A stretch of 64,000 nucleotides of DNA from Stenopsyche tienmushanensis (Eukaryota; Arthropoda; Insecta; Trichoptera; Stenopsychidae). The position numbers and the translations under genes were made by a program. The stretch is taken from positions 868,001 through 932,000 of the forward strand of contig WACJ01000525.1 of the NCBI GenBank assembly GCA_008973525.1, given 5' to 3'. Shown piece after piece: positions 49,081 to 59,480 of the stretch. The notes under the pieces are model-generated. The model saw only the letters and a program-made list of their open reading frames with translations, had not been told where the DNA came from and did not search any database. Numbering within the stretch: the first letter of the stretch is position 1; every line of letters begins with the position of its first letter.

Positions 49081-50721
49081 TAGCAATTAAGATAAGTCAA
49101 ATTACACCTGTAATTGTTAGAAATGCCTGCTTTTTAAATACCTGTTCGCGATAAGTCACGAAGGATTTATTCTTGGACGACAAAAAGAGGCTTCCGCTCT
49201 ATTGTGATTTTTGGGTTGAAATGTTTGTAAGCCATAGAATTAAAGTACCTGTTCAAATAGTGAAAATTAGATTCAAATTCTGACGAATTTGTATGTAGAT
49301 ATCGAAATTTTACACCTGTTATTAAAATAATTTCCTGGAATTTTAAATGAAAATATATATATTGATATTACTATAGAAATATTTGAAAGCAATTACATCA
49401 GTTAATAGCTTTCTTTTAGACATAGTTATCATACGATATAAAGATAATATCGATATGAATGTATTGGTATAGTTATTTTTCTGATTTCTCTTTGATTAAC
49501 CCGATTAGGATATATTTATCTATACCAATGTATTCAAAGCATAGAAGATGCGTAGTCCTTTAGCCCTAATCATTATTATAAATTGAAGACATTCCTCATA
49601 CAATTATCACAAGCGATTGTATAAAAAAAATCTTCGATTGATGTATTGAATTTATGACAAACAGTCGACTTTAAGCAATTTTAATCGATTTATATATTAA
49701 AGTGTTTAAAAAAGTAAAGTATCTTAATGTCCACGATTTAAGATGTTTTTTATTGAGATTTAAGAATAAATTTTTAAGTCGTATTCCTCATTGCCGAGGA
49801 TTGCTAAATAAGGATTTTTTTAAAAAATGGGATGTAATCTACAAGTGACTTATGAAATTATATAATAATTATTGTTGCAAAATACTGACTCATAACAAGC
49901 GACATTGACCGACTGTATCAATCGTCTCAGTATGAACATATTTAGAAAGAGAACAAAACTGGTTCGATCCAATCGATCGAATATATGAACACTTCTATTC
50001 TTACAAATTTATTCAAATACTGAAGATTTTTTCCACAGAGTGCAAGAATAGACTATTTGTGTATTGGTAATTGTTGCTTTAAATTGGAACGTAGGTCATG
50101 TAATACAAATTGGCTTATTAAGTATGTACATATTACGATTTACGTTGCTAATATAGTTTATGTACTACATTTGTAAATTTAAAAGGCTCAATAATGAGTC
50201 TTACCAGCAGATAATTGTCGCGTGGTTTGCGTACATATTTTATTGGCACAGTATGTAGATATTTTGCAATAAAATGCTGTTTATTGCATGAACGTTTTAT
50301 TGATCGTGCAAATCGGTGATGAACTACCTTTTGGATGATTATGTAAATTATTTTAATGTCGTAAATTTTGGGTCGGGCATTGGGTTTAAAGTTGAAATCA
50401 CAATGCGATTATAATCATATTATGCATTCAAAACAGTAGAAATAACATTATTTCTTATCTTAATGCTTATAAAACGCACATAAAAAAGCGATGATTAAAA
50501 TAGCTAAAATTCATATAAACAGTAGATTTATCGATTTTTTAAATGTCCTATTCCGTCAAATTGGTGGGTAAAAAAAACACGTATTTTCTCAGAAAAAAAC
50601 CATTTATTTAATTCGAAATCAATTTGAATTACCCAATAAATGGCATATGATTGCAAAAGTTTCAAAATAAAATTTTAATATCTAGCCAAAATTTTATTGC
50701 AAATAAACGTGGTTTATTTGG
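49081..50721. other. AT-rich intergenic DNA
   Basis: No gene or repeat recognised. Confidence 0.6.
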
Positions 50722-51221
50722 CATGTAATCCGGTCCCAGTCTAATCTAGCGCCCCGTGTAGTCCGACATAACAATACAAATAGTAACTACATATGTACGG
50801 TAAACTACCACCGCCATTGATTATGAACCAGGCAAGAGGAAAAACGTTCAATAAATCTAAGAATTCAGAGGCGAAAGCAGCTTTATATATGTGGTTTCTT
50901 TTGGAAAGAAACAGGCATATACCTATTTCTAGACCCATGTTGGTCACGAAAGCAAAGTTGTTTTACAAGGAGATAACAAAAAAGAAGACTTTGTAGCTAG
51001 CAAATGATAATTAAAATGTTTCAAAAATCGTCGTGGAATGCGTTTAACGACAGATTTTTATGACATTAATTCTATAATATGAAACCTTGTGTTGTTCATG
51101 TATATCTCACCATTTTAATATTTTTCTGATTACAAGTACTTCTTTCCAAAAAAATCCGTATTACAAGGGGTCGGGGGCCGTACTCAATAGTCCGACAAAC
51201 TGGATAATCCGACGATCGCTG
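50722..51221 (+). mobile_element. pogo/Tigger-type DNA transposon relic, copy 2
   Basis: Same family as 16959-17518: shares TAATCCGG/CCGTGTAGTCCGACAT at the left and CAATAGTCCGACAA...GGATAATCCGACGATCGCTG at the right. The frame at 50793-50996 reads NSEAKAALYMWFLLERN, then HIPISRPMLVTKAKLFYKE, then ITKKKTL and a stop; this is the CENP-B-like HTH block and is intact here where copy 1 has a stop. MFQKSSWNAFNDR-like residues of the second HTH follow out of frame. No catalytic domain. Confidence 0.75.
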
Positions 51222-51480
51222 ATATATAGGTAATCAACTGTCTGGTATTTATTTATTTAGACAAACTTAGCACTAAAATTATACCGACCGTTTCTGAAAT
51301 ATATGATATGATAGATGGTATTAGGATTATAAAAGCTTTTAAATTATTAATGGATTGAATAAATATGGGATACAAATTTGGGTTTGGATGATTTTTCGTG
51401 TTTATATGGTGTGGATTCGTTCCGCATAAAATAGTGAGATAATGGGAAGGCTTTCGTCGTCGGCGGAATGTTAATAATGA
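51222..51480. other. AT-rich spacer between the Tigger relic and the emc GC-rich domain
   Basis: About 260 bases without features. The minus-strand frame 51253-52059 (268 codons) that begins here lies antisense to the emc promoter and exon 1 and is a GC-driven shadow. Confidence 0.6.
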
Positions 51481-51639
51481 GATGTCCGAGTTTCGTCGCT
51501 CGTCTGACGGCGGCAACAATGCACTAATAACAAAAACGTCTGCAATTTGCATTTCAATAATCGGCCACGGTCGATCCATGGGAAAATCACACAGAAGAGC
51601 CCTCCGGAGCGAACAGGTAGTCGTCCGCAGACGCCACCG

Positions 51640-51770
51640 CGTCATTGGTCCCCCTGCGACGGACCGCGCCCCCGATCGATCTCCGGCGGTGGCGATTGGC
51701 CGCCGGCGCGGGAGAGGGGACGCCGCCGCGACTCTATAAATGGGAGGCGCGCTCCGCACGGGGGACATTT
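51640..51770 (+). promoter_or_regulatory. emc: emc core promoter: TATA box and two inverted CCAAT boxes
   Basis: A TATAAAT box lies at 51735-51741. A TSS about 32 bases downstream falls near 51767 (GACATTT, a weak initiator-like match). Two ATTGG (inverted CCAAT) boxes lie at 51644-51648 and 51695-51699, about 120 and 70 bases upstream of that TSS. The surrounding DNA is very GC- and CpG-rich. A second possible initiator, TCAGTTC, occurs at 51804-51810, but it is too far from the TATA box to use it. Confidence 0.7.
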
Positions 51771-51936
51771 CGTCGGGTACTTTCGGCGCATTCGGGCGTA
51801 CGCTCAGTTCTCGCTGACTGTATCGATCTGTCAATAGACATCGACGATTACAATAACATTGCGAAATTCGCGTCCGCGTCCAGTGATTTTGTGTGCAGTT
51901 TTTTGATTGTTCAACGAGGTTTCCCGAAGTCAGAAG
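51767..51936 (+). other. emc: Predicted emc 5' UTR
   Basis: About 170 bases between the inferred TSS and the start codon. No upstream ATG occurs in it, so ribosomes scanning from the cap would reach the emc ATG first; the context at the start is AGAAG-ATG-A. The 5' boundary depends on the TATA-based TSS estimate and is inferred. Confidence 0.6.
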
Positions 51937-54900
51937 ATGAAGGCCATAACTGCAGTCTGCGCGACGGGAGCGTCCGTGCCGCCCATCTCCTCGGGGAGGG
52001 TTCAGAGGGCGAGGAGCGGAGAGAACGCCGAAATACAGATGTATCTCACTAAATTGCAAGATTTAGTCCCTTTCATGCCGAAGAACAGGAAGATCTCCAA
52101 ATTGGAAGTCATCCAGCACGTCATAGACTATATTTGTGAATTGCAAACGGCGCTCGAGAGCCATCCGGCAGCGGGCGCCTTCGACGCCTCGGCGGTGCTC
52201 GGCCCCCCGGCCGCGGCGGCGCCGGCGCCCCCTCAGAGACGGCCGCTCACCCCCGCCAACTGCCTCCTGCCTGCCGCCCCCGCCCCCCACGAGCCCCAAA
52301 TACACAACACTCACATGGTAAGCGTTTTCTCTCATTTCTGAATGTCGAAAATTGTCGATTTGTCGCGGTGAAACGCGAACAATTAAAACAGTACCGATAA
52401 GTGCCCGCGCACCTGCACGAACCTGGCGAAATCGGTGAGAAAGTCGAAAGCGGCCGCTAGGTGTCGACGGTCTCCGACAGAACGCCGAAGCGGATTCTCC
52501 GTAAAAAATAATGTCAATCCTGTCAAATCGGTCCGTCGGAACCGCAGATCTACTTATTTCCAATCTGTCAGCGATCGTTTTCCTCGTCAGTCATCGTCGT
52601 CGGCCTTCCAGCTTAATTGGCCCGGCGTCGGACACCTGCGCTCGGCGCCGATCGACAATTAACATATTCATGCAGTCATCGGACGGACAAAGTCTAAAGT
52701 CGCGGCACACATAACCGCCGGCCCGAAGACAATACTAAATTTATTCCAAAATCGTCCTTAACCCCCTTAGGAACGAAAAACGCGGCTCGAATTTCACGCG
52801 AGCATTAAAATTAGCCAGCGGAGAGACAAAAGATCCCGCGTCGCGGACGGATCGATGTCCGCAGGTGTTCCCTGCATCCGACGGATGACTCGCCGACTTG
52901 CATAATTAATCGTCCAAGAAAGACGGGATCCGCGATCGGGACGGGATCGATCCTCGACGTCCTCGCGCGGAAGGGAACAGGTGTCGTCCGTCGGCGCGAT
53001 AAATCTGACCGGCCAATTTATCCGACGACCGCACTCGGGAGAAGCTCTCCTCTCCTCTCCTGCAGATTTACAGCCTCAGCTGTCTCCCGTTTTTCAGACG
53101 GCCGTCGTCCGTCATCGCGCACCCGAAATTCCCCGTTGCAAATTGCCGATCCCTGATCCTCGACGGAACAATGCTCGAATATTTTCGTTCGGACGCGCAT
53201 TCCCAGCCGCTTCCCCGATTTTTTATTTTGAACGGTCCTGCGACCATAAATCGTCAAGACGAGAATGCAACAACTGCGTCTAAATACGAATGGATGCATC
53301 CAGCCAGTTTGGGCGTCTTGAATTACCGTAGCAGGTGTCGGGCATCTGGATTTATGACGGAGGAAATGGAGATGTCCTACGACGATGCCAAGTGAGATCG
53401 CGTCGATTTTTCAGCCAATTACCGGATATTTGTCGGGCGATTTCGGCGCTAACGTGCGTAATCGGTTCGAAATTGTATTTCGGCGATCAAATAAAACCAT
53501 CAACGGCGACGCTCTGAACGGTTGATAAGGATTTATTGACGCTCAAATCATAATTATGTATCGTCCGGGGTGGGATCAAAGATCCAGGGGATGACAGCGT
53601 CGGCATCTTCTGTAAATTTATGACATTTGAAACGCGCATGCGCGGAGACGGCAATTATACCGTAAATGTGACCCCCGTTTATTGCGACCCCTGGTGAATG
53701 CCGATTCGTTGAAACGCGATCTTTTTTGAATTGTTGACCATCACATCAATTCGCAAGTAAACTGTCAAAATCATCGAAAATACCTATTTTCTATGCAAAA
53801 AATACATTCATACGAAAAAACGTGCGTCGAACAATGTAAAAAAATTACACCCCCAAAACTATTCCAAGTCTACCACACCTTATGTTTACCAACAAAGATC
53901 TTGAATACATTCGGAAATTACTGATATTGTGGTCCATTTGGAAAAATAAATAAAGACGATCGACAATTCATTATGCATTTAATCGCTCTCAAGCAGTTTT
54001 GTTTTTCTCGGCAAGTCTCGATGAATATGTGTCACATCTTCAAATGAATAATAGATTTAACACTGAAAAACGACGTTCTTATAAGGCCGAGTTAATTGCT
54101 GAATAAATAAATATATTAAATGCCGGCGCCAAGTGTGCGGCCAGGAACTCAGCCACTGTAATAACTGGTCTCGCGTTCTTGGATTATTACCGTACGTCTC
54201 GTCGATACTGCCGATGGACGACGCTAGATCGATCTCCGGCAGAATCCGACTCATAATCGGCGGCATCGACGCGTTTTCCGCACAAATTCCGCGTTCGTCG
54301 ATCCCCGGATGTTTTTATCAGATCCCCACGTGTGCATACGTATATTTAGATACTGTGGGAAAGCTTGAATTTTAACAAGAAACGCACGTGTGCATTCTGA
54401 AAACGATTCTTCAATAAGGAGAATCGTCTTTGTTCGGCGAGCAAACAATGATATAACTCTCCGGGTCTCGCCATCTGCTCTAGCGCATGAGAGCCGCGCC
54501 AGAATGAATAATGATTGGGAAAGTAAATACTAGATAGTTGACTTGGCCGTTTCTCCGATTTGCTTGCATGGTAAATGTCGTCTGTGCTCGTGGAATATAG
54601 GAATTTATTTCGATTTGTGCGCTGAAACGAGATCAACTCTCGAGAATCATCGCGTTATCATCGAGTTCAACAATCTCGTCGAGAGCGATCGATAGATCAC
54701 GATTTAACGGACATGAGATTGAGCGAATTTCGAGTTGAATAGACTCCGAAAGTAAAAGTCGACATCCGGCATTCATGCGCTAAAATGATCCGAGGGTCGA
54801 AATTAAAGGGGTTGAAGATCAAAATGAGCAAAATGTGTCGCTAACCTGCAAATAAAAACCCTCATTATTGTTGTTGGCATTTATATAATGCGGTGTTAGA

Positions 54901-57900
54901 CCGTATTATCTGCTAACTATATCGGGAGGAGACACCCCTAAAACTAATACCGTTAAACCCCTCGCTCTATCAACGGCGGCTCTGAATTGGGGTGTTGACT
55001 TGTATGCATTTCATTGCTTGTCTGCGATCGATGCATGTTTTAAATCGCAATTAAATCATACAAACAATGCAATTTCGCGTTCGATGTCCATTCGTGTCGA
55101 TAAGATATTTTAGTATTTTATGTTTCTAATTGGGCAATCCACGCGATGACATCTAGAGGCGCGTAAATTTGAAGATCACTCGACTTTCTAAATTGATTAA
55201 TTTGAGTCAACCGACTTAAATGTCAACATTCTGAAAGTCCAAATGATATATTGCGGATTAACAAATTTGCTCTTTTAAACGGCCTTCTCGCTCTGGAAGA
55301 ATGCTCATAAATCCGCCCATTGTTGAAGTTCAGTCGCAATTTTAACACGAGCGAATAACAAGGATTCGATGATGGTTTTTTTGTGCATCCGAGCACTAAA
55401 CGACGAGGAAGTCCGTATTGTTTGTGTTGAAATTGGGCAAACCTGCTCGGCGTTTGTATGAATGACCCCAGTCGTAGGACCTTGGAGGCTTACGCGCCAA
55501 TGCAAATAAATAAGCTCGAAGGGGGTCAATGTTGATCGCTTGAGGTTATACGATTTATCTCGGATTCTCGTATCAAAATCGTCATCGAACCGACGGCATA
55601 ACTGTTACGTATGTCATCAAATATTAATCGGGCATTAATTATATCTCGAAGGTCGTCGACTATTCGGTTATGCTAATTCGGCAAGGTGAAGTTCACGCCG
55701 TCTGATGACACACGTCTGCGACTCTGGGTCATTGCTAGGAACGCGATCGAGTCGACGGGAGCCGCCGGATCTGTTCGGATGCTGGATCGTCGAGTCGGTT
55801 CCTGCGCGCCGAGATATCGCGGGGATAATCGCGATAAATTATAAGAGCATAAATTAGTGTTGCCAGTGGCATAATCGAGTCGCCGCTCGTTTGCAGACTT
55901 TTCGACCAGGTGTTCGCTCGGCTCGCATACTTATATAAAGTCGAATCACGGAATAGTGGTCTCGATGTACGCGATGGTTCAAATATCTGGTTACGGCATC
56001 GAACATCTGGCTCCGAAACGCATTGCAACGCTTTTATTATTATATATTATAGAGACGGGCGTAACAATGCGCGGCCCTGTGTGGTCTCGTCCCGACAAAC
56101 GAAAATACTGTGATTTCGATACCAGGCTCCGTGATTGATGATCGCGGGAGAGATCAATCTCGAGACGCGCCGATGGATTAATTTATTTTTAATTAGCCGC
56201 ATTGGCCGAGTCGACGATCTCGCTTCGGCGTCGATGCAACGCCGAATCATTCGAATCGATCCGAATTACGTCGCCTTGTGCATAAATCGCAATAAATATA
56301 ATTATGATCGCGATTCATAAACGCGGCGAATTGCGAACGGCCGCTTTTAAAAGCGTCGACCTACGACAATGGACACAATTCGTGTGACGGTGCGGGCGCC
56401 TGTCACTTCGATCGCGTCGATTCAAATAAACGGCGCTAGAATTCGTTTGCCGCCTTATTTACAAACGTCATAATGATATTCAATATCGACTGTTGTATTT
56501 GCTCCATATTTAAACAAGTTTTCGAGCAAACAAAATAAAACGATTAGCTCAGTTTAAAAAGGCAGATTTTATGGAGCGCATGTGAGTTTTGTATTTTTGT
56601 CGCAGCTTTCCCATTCCTGCATTGATTTATTTACGGAAAAGTCGAAAGATAAACCCGCAAGAGGGTAAAATCCCGAAATAGGGATACTCGTCGCGTGCAC
56701 TCCTCCTGCTTAGATAACGACCGAAATAGTATAACGTCCCACGTGTGGCCGTCCATCTCGATTCCTCCCCAATCGCGTCCAGATCCGATCGAAGATGCTC
56801 GGACGTCCGAGATCTCGATCCATCGACTGTCAGCTGCGGACGTCGTCGTCGTCGCCCCAGACTGCCACTTATAATTAGACGACGACTGTTAGTCGGGAAC
56901 GATACCGAGGCGCATTGCTGGATGGTCGCGTATTTTTCGAGCCGCACACGTGTCCCCTTCATCATCAGCTGGCCTCTAACGAGAATACCCGGCGCAAGTG
57001 TTCGAATAGAGACAGTGATCTAAATTGATGGAGTCTGCATGCCCGCCATTCATTCCTCCTCATTCAATTCGCACGGGGTACTCAAAAGACGTCCAATTCC
57101 GTCGAGGGTGTCATCGCGCTATTTATAAGCGTTTCGAGGGTACGACGACAGATGTGCGACCCGCGGGTCAAACGCTCGCAGACAAACAACTGACCGCTTA
57201 TCAACATCTCGTCGCAGCGCCGTCCTGACCTTCTTCGTTCGCATTCCCAATGAGACTTCTCGAATATCGACGCAAGGATCGAGACATTTGATAGTCGATC
57301 TGTAACATAATCGAGTGCATGATCCTAAATGGGTTAAGCAACGCTGGCATAACTTGCGCCGGTGATTAATACTAGTACGTGCTTCATGCCAGAGGACCAC
57401 CTAATGAGCGAATTTTTGAAATATTAGCTTATGCCGCATGACGTACATGATAATATCGACCGGGAGAAGTATTGCAAACTTCGTTTCATTGAATAACGCT
57501 TAAAGTTTTCGGTCGAAAAAATCCATTAATCATTCGGAGCGGCTATTGGTTATAAAAATGCGGACTGGTTTTGGTCATAAAACACCGTTAAACGCAGAGA
57601 TGAGAGAGCGATCATTTATTTTCTTGCCATTTTGCCAAGGGACAGGCTGCCTAAAATTGGGACCGTTCAGTTGTGTTGCTGAAAAATGTTTTAATTTAGC
57701 TTGCAAGTTCGAAATTTTCATATGGTACATTGGATTAAAATGGAACATAAACAGGATCCATAATCGCTTTTTTTGATGTTCAAACAATGCTACTGCTTCA
57801 ATGGGGTTGGAACACGTGCAAAATGTATGGGACTTCCTATTATGTGCACACGTGTAGCCAAACAACATCGGGTCCTGGATGGACCCGTTGAACTTCGACG

Positions 57901-58906
57901 ATCCCGATACCAGTTCTTCCGTCTGTTCGACGTTGAATAAATTAGTCTATTCTGGCGGAGCGTCTGCGCGGCGACGTGCTCCAGTGTGGAATCTAAATTG
58001 GCAGATTGATACGGAATAAGTCGCACGGGGAGAGCTTCCAGGATCGCGCAGATGTACCACACAGATGTCCACGCAGGATGTCCCTATTATGTTCACTTAA
58101 TACGTCCAACAAATGAAACGTGGTACCCCATTCTGTAAACACGCCGAATTAGGAACGAGCACACATTGCATGCGCACATGCGTCGCGTTTCGAAACAGCG
58201 TCGCTCTTGCGTCATCCATAGATCACCTTTTCTCCTATCCGAAACGACGGGAGACGCTCGGACGTGCGAAAGTGAAAGGATTCGCGGTAAAATGGCGTCA
58301 CGATCGGCAGCTGTACTCTCAGACGGACGTCCTTAGCGAGATTTTTTCCGTTTGAAATGTTAAACAATGATAACCCTTATGCGGCCGCGTTCTTTATCTG
58401 CGGAATCCGCTCAAAAAGGCGCTCTTTGTTCGCGCACGTGTGAATTTTCTTGCGTTCATTGTACGCAAGATCTTACACCTTTCCTTGGCGATTGCACGCA
58501 GGAAGCATAAGGACGATATTCTTCGAATAGTAAAAAAATTGGCATATTTCCGTTGGGAAGGCTTCGCACCGGTTCCGAGCCACGTGTGGGCCCAAACAAT
58601 GAAATCTTTGATGGAACTCGAATAAATATCGTCGACAATCGCTCCTATAGATTTGCCACTGTGTTTGACTGTTTGTTGAAATGCCGGGAATGATCCCGTA
58701 TGAGCACACATGGCGTAACCGTAACGCATTTATAAAATTAGGGGAGGACTTTATGAATATTTGTTTAAAAAATCAACAGCCGCTGGGGTAGTTTTATATC
58801 ACAATGCGAGAACACGCACCATTAAAAATTAAAACTAATGATTTTTTTTTCTTTTTTGTTGCAGAGTACCGACAAAACATTACAAGACAGGCCACTCTCC
58901 TGTTGA
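51937..58906 (+). CDS. emc: Extra macrochaetae (Id-type HLH protein), two coding exons joined 51937-52317 and 58865-58906
   Basis: Predicted 140-residue nuclear HLH protein. Members of the Id/Emc family dimerise with bHLH activators such as Daughterless and Achaete-Scute proteins and block their DNA binding. Residues about 32-74 form the HLH: helix 1 with [14 protein letters not shown], a loop with KNRKIS, helix 2 with [19 protein letters not shown]. The stretch before helix 1 ([11 protein letters not shown]) lacks the basic DNA-binding cluster, which is the family hallmark. Residues 78-127 are rich in Ala and Pro. The start chosen is the ATG at 51937, the first ATG downstream of the promoter; the frame runs 10 codons upstream to a TTG but has no earlier ATG. 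Exon 1 ends at codon 127 (ATG, 52315-52317) followed by GTAAGC; exon 2 continues in phase 0 and ends TGA. The protein is shorter than Drosophila Emc, which has a longer tail. Identification is by family recognition, not by a database search. Confidence 0.95.
52318..58864 (+). other. emc: emc intron 1, GC-rich and repeat-free
   Basis: A GT-AG intron (donor GTAAGC, acceptor TTTTTTGTTGCAG) of about 6.5 kb. It is strikingly GC- and CpG-rich compared with the flanking 50 kb and I could find no transposon remnant in it. ORFs in all frames here are composition artefacts. It contains eight CACGTG palindromes (54327, 54385, 56740, 56947, 57813, 57849, 58435, 58581) and one Su(H)-consensus site (54354). 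Such an intron is a plausible home for enhancers; that role is inferred. Confidence 0.8.
54327..54390. promoter_or_regulatory. Candidate regulatory module: Su(H)-type site between two CACGTGTGCAT repeats
   Basis: CACGTGTGCAT occurs at 54327-54337 and again at 54385-54395. Between them, TGTGGGAAA at 54354-54362 matches the YGTGRGAAM consensus of Suppressor of Hairless. CACGTG is a target of class-B/E(spl)-Hairy-type or Myc/Max-type bHLH proteins. Notch input to emc is known from Drosophila wing development. The motif matches are direct observations; function is inferred. Confidence 0.4.
58865..58906 (+). CDS. emc: emc terminal coding exon (exon 2)
   Basis: Preceded by a strong polypyrimidine tract and TTGCAG acceptor (58864 is the last intron base). 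Phase-0 splicing from exon 1 adds [13 protein letters not shown] and a TGA stop. This mini-exon is far too short for ORF detection. The call rests on the good acceptor, exact phase agreement with the GTAAGC donor at 52318, and the fact that Id/emc genes characteristically have an intron shortly after the HLH with a short downstream coding exon. If the intron were retained, the protein would instead end VSVFSHF at 52341. Confidence 0.85.
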   Translation, partial: STDKTLQDRPLSC

Positions 58907-59480
58907 ATCAACTCCAAATATGAAGAATCGTAGTATATTATAAATTAGCGGGAAGAACATAACACAACTGAAATAAAATGGATCGCAAGTGTATTTAAAT
59001 CACCCGGAAGAGTGGAGCCGTGATCTTCGAGGGGAAAGCTCGACGTCATATCATCATCATAATCATCATCGATGTTCATCATCCAAATTCATAATTGAAG
59101 CGGGGGCGCTTTCTATGAACAACGCCGTCAAATTAATCGGTTATGAACTCATCTTATTATAATATTTTTGTCCTATAGCCGATCTCGTCTTTCGTTTATA
59201 ATTAAATTAACTTTAAACAGTATGGTGGAGATGAAAAATTACAGTGTGATAAAAGACCGCGTGAAAGAGGATTCGTGTATATTAAATCTATCGATGGAAA
59301 TCTCCATAGATTTTACCTAACATAAATTAACCCTTCCTATATAAAAAAAAGTTTATATTGACAAATATTTGTGAAATTAAAGTGATATTATTGAGTCATC
59401 ATTTTTGTATAAATGCAATACACAACCGAATGGTTTTTGCATCATCTTTAAAAATGCATTCGAGGCGAATCTTTTTCCAT
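58907..59480 (+). other. emc: Likely emc 3' UTR region
   Basis: Sequence after the TGA. An AATAAA lies at 58972-58977, only about 65 bases past the stop; later ATTAAA variants near 59278 and 59378 could end a longer transcript. A CATCATCATAATCATCATC stretch lies at about 59050-59070. TGTGAT, the K-box motif found in 3' UTRs of Notch-pathway genes, occurs at 59245-59250. The true polyadenylation site cannot be decided by eye. Confidence 0.45.

Noticed and set aside
49950..50000. tRNA-like GGTTCGATCC (B-box-like) string
   Set aside because: No matching A-box or cloverleaf arms at the required spacing.
51253..52059. 268-codon minus-strand ORF, the longest frame in the window
   Set aside because: It lies antisense to the emc promoter, 5' UTR and exon 1. 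Its length follows from GC-rich composition and it shows no domain, so it is treated as a shadow.
52063..52563. 166-codon minus-strand ORF
   Set aside because: Antisense to emc exon 1 and the start of the intron; low-complexity Arg/Gly composition mirrors the Pro/Ala-rich emc tail.
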